Shown here in pieces: positions 17,114-25,425 of a stretch of 64,000 bases of DNA. This stretch comes from Algoriphagus algorifonticola (lineage in GTDB: Bacteria; Bacteroidota; Bacteroidia; Cytophagales; Cyclobacteriaceae). The notes under the pieces were generated by a model. It saw only the letters and a list, made by a program, of their open reading frames with translations, was not told the DNA's origin and searched no databases. Within the stretch, counting starts at the first letter, position 1; each line of letters opens with the position of its first letter. Position numbers and translations under genes: made by a program. The DNA lies in contig NZ_VLOG01000066.1 of the NCBI RefSeq assembly GCF_007655305.1, positions 40,162-104,161 of the forward strand. Direction: 5' to 3'.

Positions 17114-18592
17114 ATGAATCGAAACTCCGATAAATTTCTCTTCGAAGCACTCACTTACGATGACGTGCTCTTAGTCCCAGGGTATTCAGAAGTTCTTCCT
17201 CGCGAGACCAACACTTCTACCCAACTCACCAAAAAAATCAGATTAAACATTCCTCTTGTCTCTGCTGCTATGGACACAGTGACTGAGGCCGAACTCGCCA
17301 TTGCTATCGCTTTGGAAGGAGGTTTAGGCTTCATTCATAAAAACATGTCTATTGAGAAGCAAGCCGCTCAAGTGAGAAAGGTGAAGCGTTCTCAGGCAGG
17401 TATGATCTTGGATCCTATCACGCTTCATATCGATGCAAAAGTGAGGGACGCTGAAAATATCATGCGTGAATTTCACATTGGAGGTATTCCTGTTGTCGAT
17501 GAAGATCGCGTATTAAAAGGGATCATTACCAACCGTGATTTAAGATTTATCAAAGATCCGAACAGACCGATCCGGGAAATCATGACCATTGATAATCTGA
17601 TCACAGCCAAAGCAGGCGTCTCTTTGGAGCAGGCAGAGGAAATCCTTCAAGAATATAAAATCGAAAAGCTTCCAATCGTTGATGAGGAAGACAAACTTAC
17701 CGGCCTGATCACTTACAAGGATATCCTGAAAAGAAAGGATAAGCCAAATGCTTGTAAAGACGAGTATGGACGCTTGAGAGTAGGTGCTGCTGTAGGTGTT
17801 ACTGCAGACATTGTTGAAAGAGTGGAGGCATTGAAAGCTGCCGGAGTTGACGTAGTATCCATCGATACAGCTCATGGACATTCCAAGGGTGTGATTGAAA
17901 CCTGCAAAAAGATTAAAACAGCATTCCCTGATTTAGAAGTGATTGTTGGAAATATTGCAACTCCTGAAGCGGCTCTTGCACTTGCAGATGCTGGTGCAGA
18001 TGCCGTGAAAGTTGGGGTGGGTCCAGGTTCAATTTGTACTACCCGGGTGATTGCAGGAGTTGGAGTTCCACAACTTTCGGCCGTTTATGAATGTGCGCAA
18101 GCATTGAAAGACAAGGGTGTTCCTGTAATTGCTGATGGTGGTATAAGATATTCCGGGGACTTGGTTAAAGCGGTTGCAGCTGGAGGTAGCTCTATCATGA
18201 TCGGTTCATTATTGGCCGGGACAGAAGAAGCACCAGGCGAAATGATCATTTTTGAAGGAAGAAAGTTCAAGTCTTATCGTGGAATGGGTTCATTGGAAGC
18301 TATGGAGTCAGGCTCCAAGGACAGATATTTCCAGGATGCAGAAGATAATATTAAAAAGCTGGTTCCGGAAGGAATCGTAGGTCGCGTACCTTACAAAGGC
18401 TTGGTTTCTGAAGTCTTATATCAATTAGTAGGAGGCTTGCAGGCAGGAATGGGATATTGTGGTACAAAAACCATTGAAGACCTACAGCGAGACGGGAAGT
18501 TTGTGAAGATCACCGCAGCTGGAGTAAAAGAGTCCCACCCGCATGATGTGAGTGTGACTAGAGAAGCTCCTAATTATAGCTTTAAATCATAA
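17114..18592 (+). CDS. guaB: Inosine-5'-monophosphate dehydrogenase
   Basis: A 492-aa enzyme that oxidises IMP to XMP with NAD+, the first committed step to GMP. The TIM barrel is split by a CBS-domain pair (about 97-215) which regulates the enzyme in response to purine nucleotides. The catalytic Cys308 sits in GPGSICTTR. The GGGS and MGSL motifs near 355-400 and the potassium site are present. Full length. It is a single-gene unit with its own promoter and a strong terminator at 18599. Confidence 0.97.
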   Translation: MNRNSDKFLFEALTYDDVLLVPGYSEVLPRETNTSTQLTKKIRLNIPLVSAAMDTVTEAELAIAIALEGGLGFIHKNMSIEKQAAQVRKVKRSQAGMILDPITLHIDAKVRDAENIMREFHIGGIPVVDEDRVLKGIITNRDLRFIKDPNRPIREIMTIDNLITAKAGVSLEQAEEILQEYKIEKLPIVDEEDKLTGLITYKDILKRKDKPNACKDEYGRLRVGAAVGVTADIVERVEALKAAGVDVVSIDTAHGHSKGVIETCKKIKTAFPDLEVIVGNIATPEAALALADAGADAVKVGVGPGSICTTRVIAGVGVPQLSAVYECAQALKDKGVPVIADGGIRYSGDLVKAVAAGGSSIMIGSLLAGTEEAPGEMIIFEGRKFKSYRGMGSLEAMESGSKDRYFQDAEDNIKKLVPEGIVGRVPYKGLVSEVLYQLVGGLQAGMGYCGTKTIEDLQRDGKFVKITAAGVKESHPHDVSVTREAPNYSFKS

Positions 18593-18598
18593 AAAATT

Positions 18599-18625
18599 GG
18601 CCGGGATTGATCCCGGCCTTTTTTT
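18599..18625 (+). terminator. Strong terminator after guaB
   Basis: GGCCGGGA (18599-18606) pairs with TCCCGGCC (18611-18618) around TTGA and is followed by T7. The T-run touches the stop codon of the converging GNAT gene. Confidence 0.9.
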
Positions 18626-19100
18626 ATGCCAATAACTGTTTGATTTCGGAATCCTGAAGATGGGCATTGATCCATCCGGCTTCCAGGTAAGCGCCATATT
18701 TTTTGTAAAAATTAATCGCTGGCTCGTTCCAGTCTAATACCTGCCACATCATTCCGGTACAATTTGATTCCAGGCACTTTTCCATTACTCTGTCAAAAAG
18801 CATTTTCCCGGCACCATTTCCTCTCTCAGATTCAGTTACTACAATATCTTCCAGGTAAAGACGCTTCCCTTTCCAGGTACTGTAGCGATAATAATAAATA
18901 GCAATTCCTATAATTTCACTGGATTCTTCCTTTTCACAGACAAAGAGGCCATAAATCGGATTGGGTCCAAAGCCATCATTTTCCATCATTTCCAAAGTGT
19001 TGGTGACCTGTTCCGGAGCTTTTTCATAAAGCGCCAATTCTTTAATGAGTTCTAAAACCCTTGGAAGATCGGCTACTTTTCCTTCTCTTAGTGAGTACAT
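18624..19100 (-). CDS. GNAT N-acetyltransferase (diamine-acetyltransferase-like)
   Basis: A 158-aa acetyltransferase from the ATG at 19100 (MYSLREGKVADLP), which begins exactly at the usual first strand. The longer start at 19151 adds a lysine-rich extension without family character and overlaps the promoter side of coaX. The acetyl-CoA motif is ERGNGAGKMLF near 90-100, followed by LDWNEPAINFYKKYGA. It resembles spermidine/spermine acetyltransferase-like GNATs, but the substrate is not certain. It is divergent from coaX. Confidence 0.85.
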   Translation of the reverse strand: MYSLREGKVADLPRVLELIKELALYEKAPEQVTNTLEMMENDGFGPNPIYGLFVCEKEESSEIIGIAIYYYRYSTWKGKRLYLEDIVVTESERGNGAGKMLFDRVMEKCLESNCTGMMWQVLDWNEPAINFYKKYGAYLEAGWINAHLQDSEIKQLLA

Positions 19101-19165
19101 ATTTGTTTTCTGTTTTTGGATTTTCCTTAATTGAAAGCCTAAATTAGTCAAAACCTGAATAAAGC

Positions 19166-19936
19166 ATGTTTCTAGCCATTGATGCCGGCAATTCCAATGT
19201 GGTTTTTGCGCTTTTTGATGAAAAAACGGGAAAATGGACCAATCATTTTAGGTTGGAAACCAAGACTTCCAAATTAATTTCCCAATTGGGGAAAAAAGTC
19301 CCTGTCTATTTTTTGGAGCACAACTTGACTCCTGACACAATTCAGCAAATAGGCATGAGCTCTGTAGTACCAGAGATCAATCAAATTCTCATTGATTTCT
19401 GTAAAAATTACTTTGGCCTAGAGCCTTATTTGATTTCTCCAAACAGCTATTCCAAGCTACCGATCAAGACCAAAAGACCTCAGGAAATGGGTACTGACTT
19501 GATGTGCAATGGGCTTGCCGCTTGGTATAAATTTAAAAATGCCTGTATTGTTGTGGATTTTGGTACGGCTCTAACTTTTACAATTTTGGATGAATCCGGA
19601 GAAATAATGGGGGTAGATATTGTTCCAGGACTACGTACAGCCATCAAGGCTTTATTTATGAATACTTCCAAATTGCCGGATGTGGAGTTAAAACTTCCCG
19701 AATCAGCCATTGGGAAAAATACGGTTCATGCCATTCAGGCTGGAATTCTCTACGGATACACAGGATTAGTCAAAGGAATGCTAGAAACCATTCGAAAAGA
19801 GGCTCAATTGGATTTCAAGGTAGTTGCAACCGGAGGTCTAGCAGAAATTCTGACCTCATTGGAACAAGAGTTTGATACAATTGACAAAAATCTGACATTG
19901 GAAGGCCTAAGATTAATGACTTTGGCTAACCTTTGA
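19166..19936 (+). CDS. coaX: Type III pantothenate kinase
   Basis: A 256-aa ASKHA-fold kinase that phosphorylates pantothenate, the first step from pantothenate to coenzyme A. DAGNSN at 6-11 is the phosphate-binding loop. Strand and loop motifs RPQEMGTDLMCNG (pantothenate/monovalent cation site), VVDFGTALTFT and ATGGLAE follow in the right order. With panC and panD elsewhere in this window, three steps of CoA supply are encoded here. It converges on the M23-like gene with a spacer of 2 bases. Confidence 0.94.
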   Translation: MFLAIDAGNSNVVFALFDEKTGKWTNHFRLETKTSKLISQLGKKVPVYFLEHNLTPDTIQQIGMSSVVPEINQILIDFCKNYFGLEPYLISPNSYSKLPIKTKRPQEMGTDLMCNGLAAWYKFKNACIVVDFGTALTFTILDESGEIMGVDIVPGLRTAIKALFMNTSKLPDVELKLPESAIGKNTVHAIQAGILYGYTGLVKGMLETIRKEAQLDFKVVATGGLAEILTSLEQEFDTIDKNLTLEGLRLMTLANL

Positions 19937-19938
19937 GT

Positions 19939-20601
19939 TTACTCAAATTGAAGAATGAAATTCGGGTCAGGACAAATCCTTTGATAGTGTGCTAAATCTT
20001 TTTTCGATGCTACACCGGGAAAGTCACCCTGATTTCCCATCATATCCCACATCAGTTGGAAATGTAAATGGGGAGGCCAATCCCCATTTTCAGGATAAGG
20101 ACCCACATGGCAGAATGCCTCTCCTTTTTGTATTTCTTGACCTTTTTGTAGGCCTTTTAAATCTGTTATTGCCAAATGGCCATATAAACTGAAAAGCCGC
20201 GTACCATCCAAGTCATGCTCTAATATGATTGTTGGACCGTAATTTCCAAAACCCGCATTATCCTGGAAGCTGTGGATTTTCCCTGTGTAGGGCGCATAAA
20301 CAGGTGCTCCCGACTCAGTCCATACATCAATCCCCAAGTGGATATTTCTGAAATCAGCTTCATCGGTGGCGAATACTTCTGATCTTCGATAGATGGCGCG
20401 GTGTTCCATATATCCGCCTATTCCAAACTGCTTTCCTTTTCCTTTGAGTTGTTCAAATACAAATTGATCAAACTCCGAAGTGTCGCTTAGGTTCACATTT
20501 TCCAGAAAGGTATTAGCTGGACTAAAGTCCAGAGGAAGTGTATTATCTCTGTTTAGGGCTGTTCCCATTACAGGGAAAAAATCATATGCTTTCCAATTCA
20601 T
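19939..20601 (-). CDS. M23/lysostaphin-type metallopeptidase-like protein without signal peptide
   Basis: A 220-aa protein with the zinc site of M23 (LytM) peptidases: His88 and Asp92 in HLGIDVW, then GHLA (His142) and HLHFQL (His178/His180). These enzymes cut peptidoglycan cross-bridges outside the cytoplasm. The sequence begins MNWKAYDFFPV with no hydrophobic leader, and I find no better upstream start. It may therefore stay in the cytoplasm and act on a different peptide, or leave by another route. The motif set is complete, so it is probably active. Confidence 0.8.
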   Translation of the reverse strand: MNWKAYDFFPVMGTALNRDNTLPLDFSPANTFLENVNLSDTSEFDQFVFEQLKGKGKQFGIGGYMEHRAIYRRSEVFATDEADFRNIHLGIDVWTESGAPVYAPYTGKIHSFQDNAGFGNYGPTIILEHDLDGTRLFSLYGHLAITDLKGLQKGQEIQKGEAFCHVGPYPENGDWPPHLHFQLMWDMMGNQGDFPGVASKKDLAHYQRICPDPNFILQFE

Positions 20602-20686
20602 ATCCGAAGAAAGCAGATTTTGGATTCACCTAAAAATAATCCTCTCAAAATCCTGATTTTTGGTTGAAGGTTCCTAATTTTCAAGT

Positions 20687-21640
20687 ATGAAAGAGCAAGA
20701 GTTTCCTACCCTCAACGATATCCGCCATGCCTTGGTCAAAATCAAAAATTTTGTCCATCGTACGCCTATATTAACTTCCACTGCCATCAATGAAATTGCA
20801 GGATGTGAGATTTATTTCAAATGCGAGAATTTTCAGAAAGTGGGGGCTTTCAAAGCAAGAGGAGCTGCCAATGCCGTATTGAAATTAAAACCAGAGCAAA
20901 AATCCAAGGGAGTTGCTACACACAGTAGCGGGAATCATGCAGCAGCTTTGGCCCGTGCAGCAAAAGTGGCGGGTATTCCAGCCTATATAGTAATGCCCTC
21001 CAATGCTCCCGAAATCAAAAAAAAGGCGGTTAAAGGCTATGGAGGTGAGATAATTGAGTGCGAGCCAAATCTCCAAGCAAGAGAAACAACTTTGAAGAAG
21101 GTGGTTCAAGAGACAGGAGCGACTTTCATTCCACCTTATGATTTTATGGATGTTATTGAAGGACAGGCGACCTGTGCTTTGGAGTTTTTAGAGGATCAGC
21201 CGGATTTGGAAATCATCATGGCACCGGTTGGAGGAGGCGGCTTGTTGGGTGGCACAGCTCTTTTAACTCATCATTGGGATGAGGAAATAATCATTTATGG
21301 AGCTGAGCCCAGTGGAGCAGATGATGCTTACAGATCCTTAAAAGCAGGACATATCATCCCTCAAACCAAACCGAATACCATTGCTGACGGCCTTTTGACC
21401 TCAGTAGGGGTATTGAATTTTGAGTTGATCAAGAAATATGTAAAGGATATTTTCCTAGCCACTGATCCACAGATTATCGAAGCAATGAGGATGATTTATG
21501 AGCGCATGAAAATCGTAATAGAACCTTCATGTGCAGTACCTCTAGCTGCATTATTGGCCAACAAGGAAAAATTTGCAGGCAAAAAAGTAGGTATTATTCT
21601 TTCCGGCGGGAACGTGGATTTGGGGAAATTACCTTTTTGA
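20687..21640 (+). CDS. Threonine/serine dehydratase-like PLP enzyme (serine racemase family)
   Basis: A 317-aa fold-type II PLP enzyme. The Schiff-base Lys56 lies in AFKARGA. The SSGNHAAALA loop near 80-90 grips the carboxylate, and VGGGGLLGG near 180 binds the phosphate. There is no C-terminal ACT regulatory domain, so it is like catabolic threonine dehydratase, serine racemase or hydroxyaspartate ammonia-lyase rather than the feedback-inhibited IlvA. Sequence does not decide the substrate. It stands alone between two minus-strand genes. Confidence 0.87.
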   Translation: MKEQEFPTLNDIRHALVKIKNFVHRTPILTSTAINEIAGCEIYFKCENFQKVGAFKARGAANAVLKLKPEQKSKGVATHSSGNHAAALARAAKVAGIPAYIVMPSNAPEIKKKAVKGYGGEIIECEPNLQARETTLKKVVQETGATFIPPYDFMDVIEGQATCALEFLEDQPDLEIIMAPVGGGGLLGGTALLTHHWDEEIIIYGAEPSGADDAYRSLKAGHIIPQTKPNTIADGLLTSVGVLNFELIKKYVKDIFLATDPQIIEAMRMIYERMKIVIEPSCAVPLAALLANKEKFAGKKVGIILSGGNVDLGKLPF

Positions 21641-21699
21641 TTTTCAATATGATAAAGAGAAGAATCGGTAATTTACTATTGAATAAAGCGCAAGTGATC

Positions 21700-22755
21700 T
21701 TACCAGAGTCCTTCCTCTCTTCGAATAGGTCTGTTTTCTTTTGAACTTTTAAAGGAAGCTTCGATCAGCTTTAGGACGCTGATGGTTTGAGGGACTTGGA
21801 CCAAAAGTTCTTTTCCAATCAAAATCGCGTCAGCCACATTTTGATAAAAAATTCTATAGTCCCCCTTCAAAGTTGGATAGGCTTTACTCTCATTTTCGAG
21901 ATACAGTTTTCCCCACCGTTCTTCTGGTTCCACCCCCCAGTCTTTTCCTTCTGGGCGAATGTTTGCTTTGAATGCAGCTTCTTGAACATCCAATCCGAAT
22001 TTTTTATAAGAGCCCCTTTCTCCCAATAAAAGAAATTTGGGAGTGGGCGCATTGACTAAGACTCCTGCGGTCACTCGGGCTTTTTTATCTTCATAGTCTA
22101 ATGTGATATCAAAATAGTCATCTGCAACAGCATGAGTTCTTTGTTTTCTGATATCGGCAAAAATACTTTTTGGCGCTCCAAAAGCGAGGACCACTTGGTC
22201 AATTAAATGCGAGCCTAAATCGTAGGTGATTCCATTTCCAGGAACTTCTTTTTCCCTCCAGTTTTCAGAAACTTGAGGTCTGAACCGATCAAAATGAGAT
22301 TCTAAATAGACAATTCTACCCAATAAATCTTGCTTTAATATTTCTTGAAGCGTCAGGAAATCTCCGTCAAACCTACGGTTATGAAATACTGAGCAGATTA
22401 GATTTTTATCTTTTGCAAGTTGCTGAAGTTCTTCCGCCTCATGCGGATAGATCGTAACAGGCTTATCAACCACTACGTGCTTTCCGGCATTTAAGGCCAT
22501 TTTGGCCATGGGAAAGTGAAACTCATTGGGAGTAGTAATGACAATTAGGTCTGCTCCATCCTGTTCCAGCAATGATTCCAAGCTCCTGTAGGTTTGAACC
22601 TTAGGATATTTTTGCTCACAGCGGTTGGAATTTCTCTCCACTACAGCTGCCAAATCTAAATCTGGGGATACATCAATGAGTGGTGCATGCATTTTTTCAG
22701 CAACGGAGCCGAATCCTACAATTGCAGTACGTATAGGGGAGAATAATTTCATCAC
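21700..22755 (-). CDS. Gfo/Idh/MocA family oxidoreductase
   Basis: A 351-aa NAD(P)-dependent dehydrogenase of the glucose-fructose/inositol dehydrogenase family. It has the N-terminal Rossmann motif (AIVGFGSVAEKMHAP at 11-25), the conserved EKP-type triad as VDKPVTI near 96, and the C-terminal GFO_IDH_MocA domain with GSHLIDQ. The substrate is probably a sugar or inositol derivative. Its ATG overlaps the stop of the LuxR-type regulator gene (ATGA), so it is the last gene of the two-component operon. Confidence 0.9.
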   Translation of the reverse strand: MMKLFSPIRTAIVGFGSVAEKMHAPLIDVSPDLDLAAVVERNSNRCEQKYPKVQTYRSLESLLEQDGADLIVITTPNEFHFPMAKMALNAGKHVVVDKPVTIYPHEAEELQQLAKDKNLICSVFHNRRFDGDFLTLQEILKQDLLGRIVYLESHFDRFRPQVSENWREKEVPGNGITYDLGSHLIDQVVLAFGAPKSIFADIRKQRTHAVADDYFDITLDYEDKKARVTAGVLVNAPTPKFLLLGERGSYKKFGLDVQEAAFKANIRPEGKDWGVEPEERWGKLYLENESKAYPTLKGDYRIFYQNVADAILIGKELLVQVPQTISVLKLIEASFKSSKENRPIRREEGLW

Positions 22756-23378
22756 AGGTTCATTTCGTGGGCTTTATTGACCAATTCAACCCTGGAACTT
22801 ACTCCAAGTTTATTGTGGATATTCTTTCTGTGTGTCTCTACAGTGCTTTGGCTTAGACCTAATTCTTCTGCAATATCCTTATTGGTCAGACCCTCTTTGA
22901 TTAATTTGATTATTTCAATTTCCCTTCTGGATAAGCGGTATTTATCTCTAAAGGAGTCAAAAAATGCATTGGGACGAGCTTGCTCGATTACTCGCTCAAA
23001 GTTTAATACATGCCTTCCTTCATGGACTTCCCGAATGGTGAAGACGAGTTCATCTGGGTCAGCATCCTTCAGAACAAATCCGTCAGCCCCCTTTTCTAGC
23101 GATTCTCTATAGATTTTCTCTTCATCGTACATGGAAAGTACGACCACCTTGGTTTGAGAATTACCATTTTTTACTGCTGAAAGCACCCCAAAGCCATTCA
23201 GAATAGGCATGTTGAGATCGGTAAGCACTACGTCGACTTCGCTGATTTCTAAAAAGTCCACCAGTTCTTTTCCATTGCTAAAAAGCCCAAGTACTTCTAG
23301 GTCTTCATGTTCCTCAAGAAGGCCTTCAATTCCTTTGGCAAATAAAGTATGGTCGTCGGCTATAGCTATACGAATCAT
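22752..23378 (-). CDS. LuxR/NarL-type response regulator
   Basis: A 208-aa two-component regulator. The receiver domain (about 1-120) has the acidic pocket IADDH, phospho-acceptor Asp54 in VVLTDLNMP, and the switch lysine in VLKDAD. The C-terminal LuxR helix-turn-helix (about 149-190, SRREIEIIKLIKEGLTNKDIAEELG) binds DNA. It lies 36 bases after the histidine kinase gene on the same strand, so they form a cognate pair. Confidence 0.94.
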   Translation of the reverse strand: MIRIAIADDHTLFAKGIEGLLEEHEDLEVLGLFSNGKELVDFLEISEVDVVLTDLNMPILNGFGVLSAVKNGNSQTKVVVLSMYDEEKIYRESLEKGADGFVLKDADPDELVFTIREVHEGRHVLNFERVIEQARPNAFFDSFRDKYRLSRREIEIIKLIKEGLTNKDIAEELGLSQSTVETHRKNIHNKLGVSSRVELVNKAHEMNL

Positions 23379-23414
23379 TGTAATCAGGGTGAAACCGAAA
23401 TTAAACCTAAAATA

Positions 23415-24170
23415 TTAAACTGGCAAAAGGAGTTTTATTTCGGTGCCTTTTCCTGGGATAGAATGAAGATGGAATTTTCCTCCTATAGTTTCCATCCGCT
23501 TTTTTAAATTGGTCATTCCACTGCCGGTTGAAGCAATACTTGTATCAAAGCCTTTCCCATCATCTTTGATCTGGATGAATTTTTCGGTGCCCGAGGAATC
23601 AAGAGTTATGGTAATAGTTTCAGGAGAAGCGTGTTTGATAGCATTGTTGAGGCATTCCTGAATCACCCGGATCAAGATCATTTTTTGTTCTTTGCCAGGC
23701 TCCCAGTGGAGATTATTTGCAATAAATCTAGTCTTGCAATATCCTGATGCCTCAATTTTAACCAATTGTTCCTGAATAAACTCCTCCAGTTTTAAATTCT
23801 CTACCCAGTCCAAATTCAAAGACTTAGAAAGGCTTCTGACCTCAGTGATAATTTTTGAAATCAATTCTTTCCCTTCTGCCTGTCTTTCGGGTTTGGATGA
23901 GCCTAAATAAAGCTTAGAAAGTGAAAGCAATTGACCAATATTGTCATGTAGTTCCCTACCGATATGGTTGAGTGTTTCCTGTTGAATTTCATTCTCTATA
24001 TTCAACATAGTTTTTTCAAACTCCACCTTGAGCTGCTCCACTTTTTGTTTATTCTGAACTTGACGTTGCCTATGTAGAATTACCATAGCCACTACGAAAG
24101 TGGCCATGACAGCAGCCAGAAAAACTCCTGAGAATAAAATAAATAGAATTTGGGTATCTTCTCCGCCCAT
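23415..24170 (-). CDS. Short sensor histidine kinase (HisKA_3/NarX-DegS type)
   Basis: A 251-aa kinase with one membrane helix (about 8-32), a short coiled-coil linker (37-65), a HisKA_3 dimerisation helix with phospho-acceptor His75 in RELHDNIGQ, and an HATPase domain with NAIKHA, DDGKGFD and GSGMTNLKKR. There is no extracellular sensor domain at all. The 7-TM protein encoded immediately upstream, whose stop overlaps this start by one base, is the obvious candidate for the missing sensory part. Confidence 0.92.
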   Translation of the reverse strand: MGGEDTQILFILFSGVFLAAVMATFVVAMVILHRQRQVQNKQKVEQLKVEFEKTMLNIENEIQQETLNHIGRELHDNIGQLLSLSKLYLGSSKPERQAEGKELISKIITEVRSLSKSLNLDWVENLKLEEFIQEQLVKIEASGYCKTRFIANNLHWEPGKEQKMILIRVIQECLNNAIKHASPETITITLDSSGTEKFIQIKDDGKGFDTSIASTGSGMTNLKKRMETIGGKFHLHSIPGKGTEIKLLLPV

Positions 24171-24922
24171 TATATTTCTGTGTTTTTTAAAAGTGTGTTT
24201 CTGCCCAAAGAAAACAGCATTATAAAGGCAATTGACATCAAAAAGTACAAAATCATAGAAGTGTAGTTAAACAAATAATAAATTTCTACTTGATTGAAAG
24301 CCAAATACTCAAATGCCACATCTGATAATAAAGTTAGGACAGACTGAAATAAAATAAGGGTGATGTACCAAAATGGCAGGAATTCAACTGGATTTAACGA
24401 CAAAAAATAATCTTCCGAAATTAAATCTATAAAAAATAATCCACTGGCAATTATCAAAAAGATATTGCCCAAGAAGTAAATAACCGGTTGGGGTTCGTGT
24501 ATTTTTTCGATTTCTGAAAAAGTTAATCCAAGGCTACCAATGATTAAAATTCCTATCAAATAAAGTACCCAGGTTTTCCTGGTTTTATTATTGAGATTTT
24601 CCCGGATCAGCAGTAAAAACAGAATTTTTGAAAGCTGATAATTGAAAACATTAAAAACCCAGGTATTCCATCCTTTAAAAGTATCTGAAGTTAATAAATA
24701 GTGGATTTTCTCGTGAAGTACTCTGTTAGCTACCATATAGGTAGCTAATAATTCATAAAAGACCACTAAAACCAAAATAGAAAAGGGGAGATAAAAATGC
24801 GGGATTTTCTTTTTTCCAGATGGCAAAAAAGCGAACAATATTATCCCTGCCAACCCCAGAATAATGATGGCTATTAGATAATAGTTATTAATGATTAATT
24901 CCCAGAATTTATCAAATACCAC
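24170..24922 (-). CDS. Seven-helix membrane protein, candidate sensor partner of histidine kinase
   Basis: A 250-aa protein with about seven hydrophobic helices (near 15-33, 43-62, 90-106, 118-135, 148-166, 182-200 and 213-238) and no catalytic domain. I do not recognise a named family with certainty; the shape resembles 7TM sensory modules usually fused to histidine kinases. It overlaps the kinase start by one base, which implies coupled translation and a fixed ratio. I infer that it is the sensory half of a split receptor. No ligand can be proposed from the sequence. Confidence 0.65.
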   Translation of the reverse strand: MVFDKFWELIINNYYLIAIIILGLAGIILFAFLPSGKKKIPHFYLPFSILVLVVFYELLATYMVANRVLHEKIHYLLTSDTFKGWNTWVFNVFNYQLSKILFLLLIRENLNNKTRKTWVLYLIGILIIGSLGLTFSEIEKIHEPQPVIYFLGNIFLIIASGLFFIDLISEDYFLSLNPVEFLPFWYITLILFQSVLTLLSDVAFEYLAFNQVEIYYLFNYTSMILYFLMSIAFIMLFSLGRNTLLKNTEI

Positions 24923-24927
24923 CTTTA

Positions 24928-25296
24928 CTATTCACATTTTGGAGGACAGCTTGTACCTCGGTTATAGTATTCCTCTTCCTCACCTGCATAGGTTAAAGTA
25001 GTTCCCTCTTCGTTTGCGGGAGAAATGACAAGATTTAGTCTTCCTACATAATCCTGCGGATTATTGGGATAAAGTTGTTGGGCTGTTTCCTCAGTGTATT
25101 CTGTAAAATAAATTCTGATACCGCCTTTGTCAGGATCTGTTTTTTGTAAGAGCTCTTCAATCGTCTTTCTGTCAAAAAAAATCCAATTGGTTTGATTATC
25201 TACATTTCTACTTGGACCCTGACCTTTTCCGCCCTTTCGGATTTCATCGTCATACTTTTTCTTCATCTGGTCAAAGTCCTTCTTGCTTATTTTCAT
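24928..25296 (-). CDS. Hypothetical 122-aa cytoplasmic protein, first gene of the two-component operon
   Basis: No family recognised. It is 122 aa, soluble and highly charged, with a lysine-rich N-terminus (KISKKDFDQMKKKYDDE), a glycine/lysine linker (GGKGQG), a central region (NWIFFDRKTIEELL, IRIYFTEYT) and a C-terminal end with two cysteines (TSCPPKCE). There is no signal peptide or membrane helix. It ends 5 bases before the 7-TM gene, so it is co-transcribed with the sensory system and might be a regulator or ligand-binding partner. The CxxxC tail is unusual and could bind metal or form a disulfide. Confidence 0.6.
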   Translation of the reverse strand: MKISKKDFDQMKKKYDDEIRKGGKGQGPSRNVDNQTNWIFFDRKTIEELLQKTDPDKGGIRIYFTEYTEETAQQLYPNNPQDYVGRLNLVISPANEEGTTLTYAGEEEEYYNRGTSCPPKCE

Positions 25297-25380
25297 TGAT
25301 GCCGTCCGTTAGCTAATAGGTTTTTATAAAAGATTAATTGAGAAGATGAATATAGCTTATTTTAGGCCTCTGATAAAATA

Positions 25381-25407
25381 AAAAAGGAGCTGCTAAGCTC
25401 CTTTTTG
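25381..25407. terminator. Bidirectional terminator after ccmF
   Basis: AAAAAGGAGCT (25381-25391) and AGCTCCTTTTT (25396-25406) form an 11-bp perfect stem with a 4-nt loop and A/T tails on both sides. It lies downstream of ccmF. Confidence 0.85.
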
Positions 25408-25425
25408 TATGTGTGGTAATGGCTT

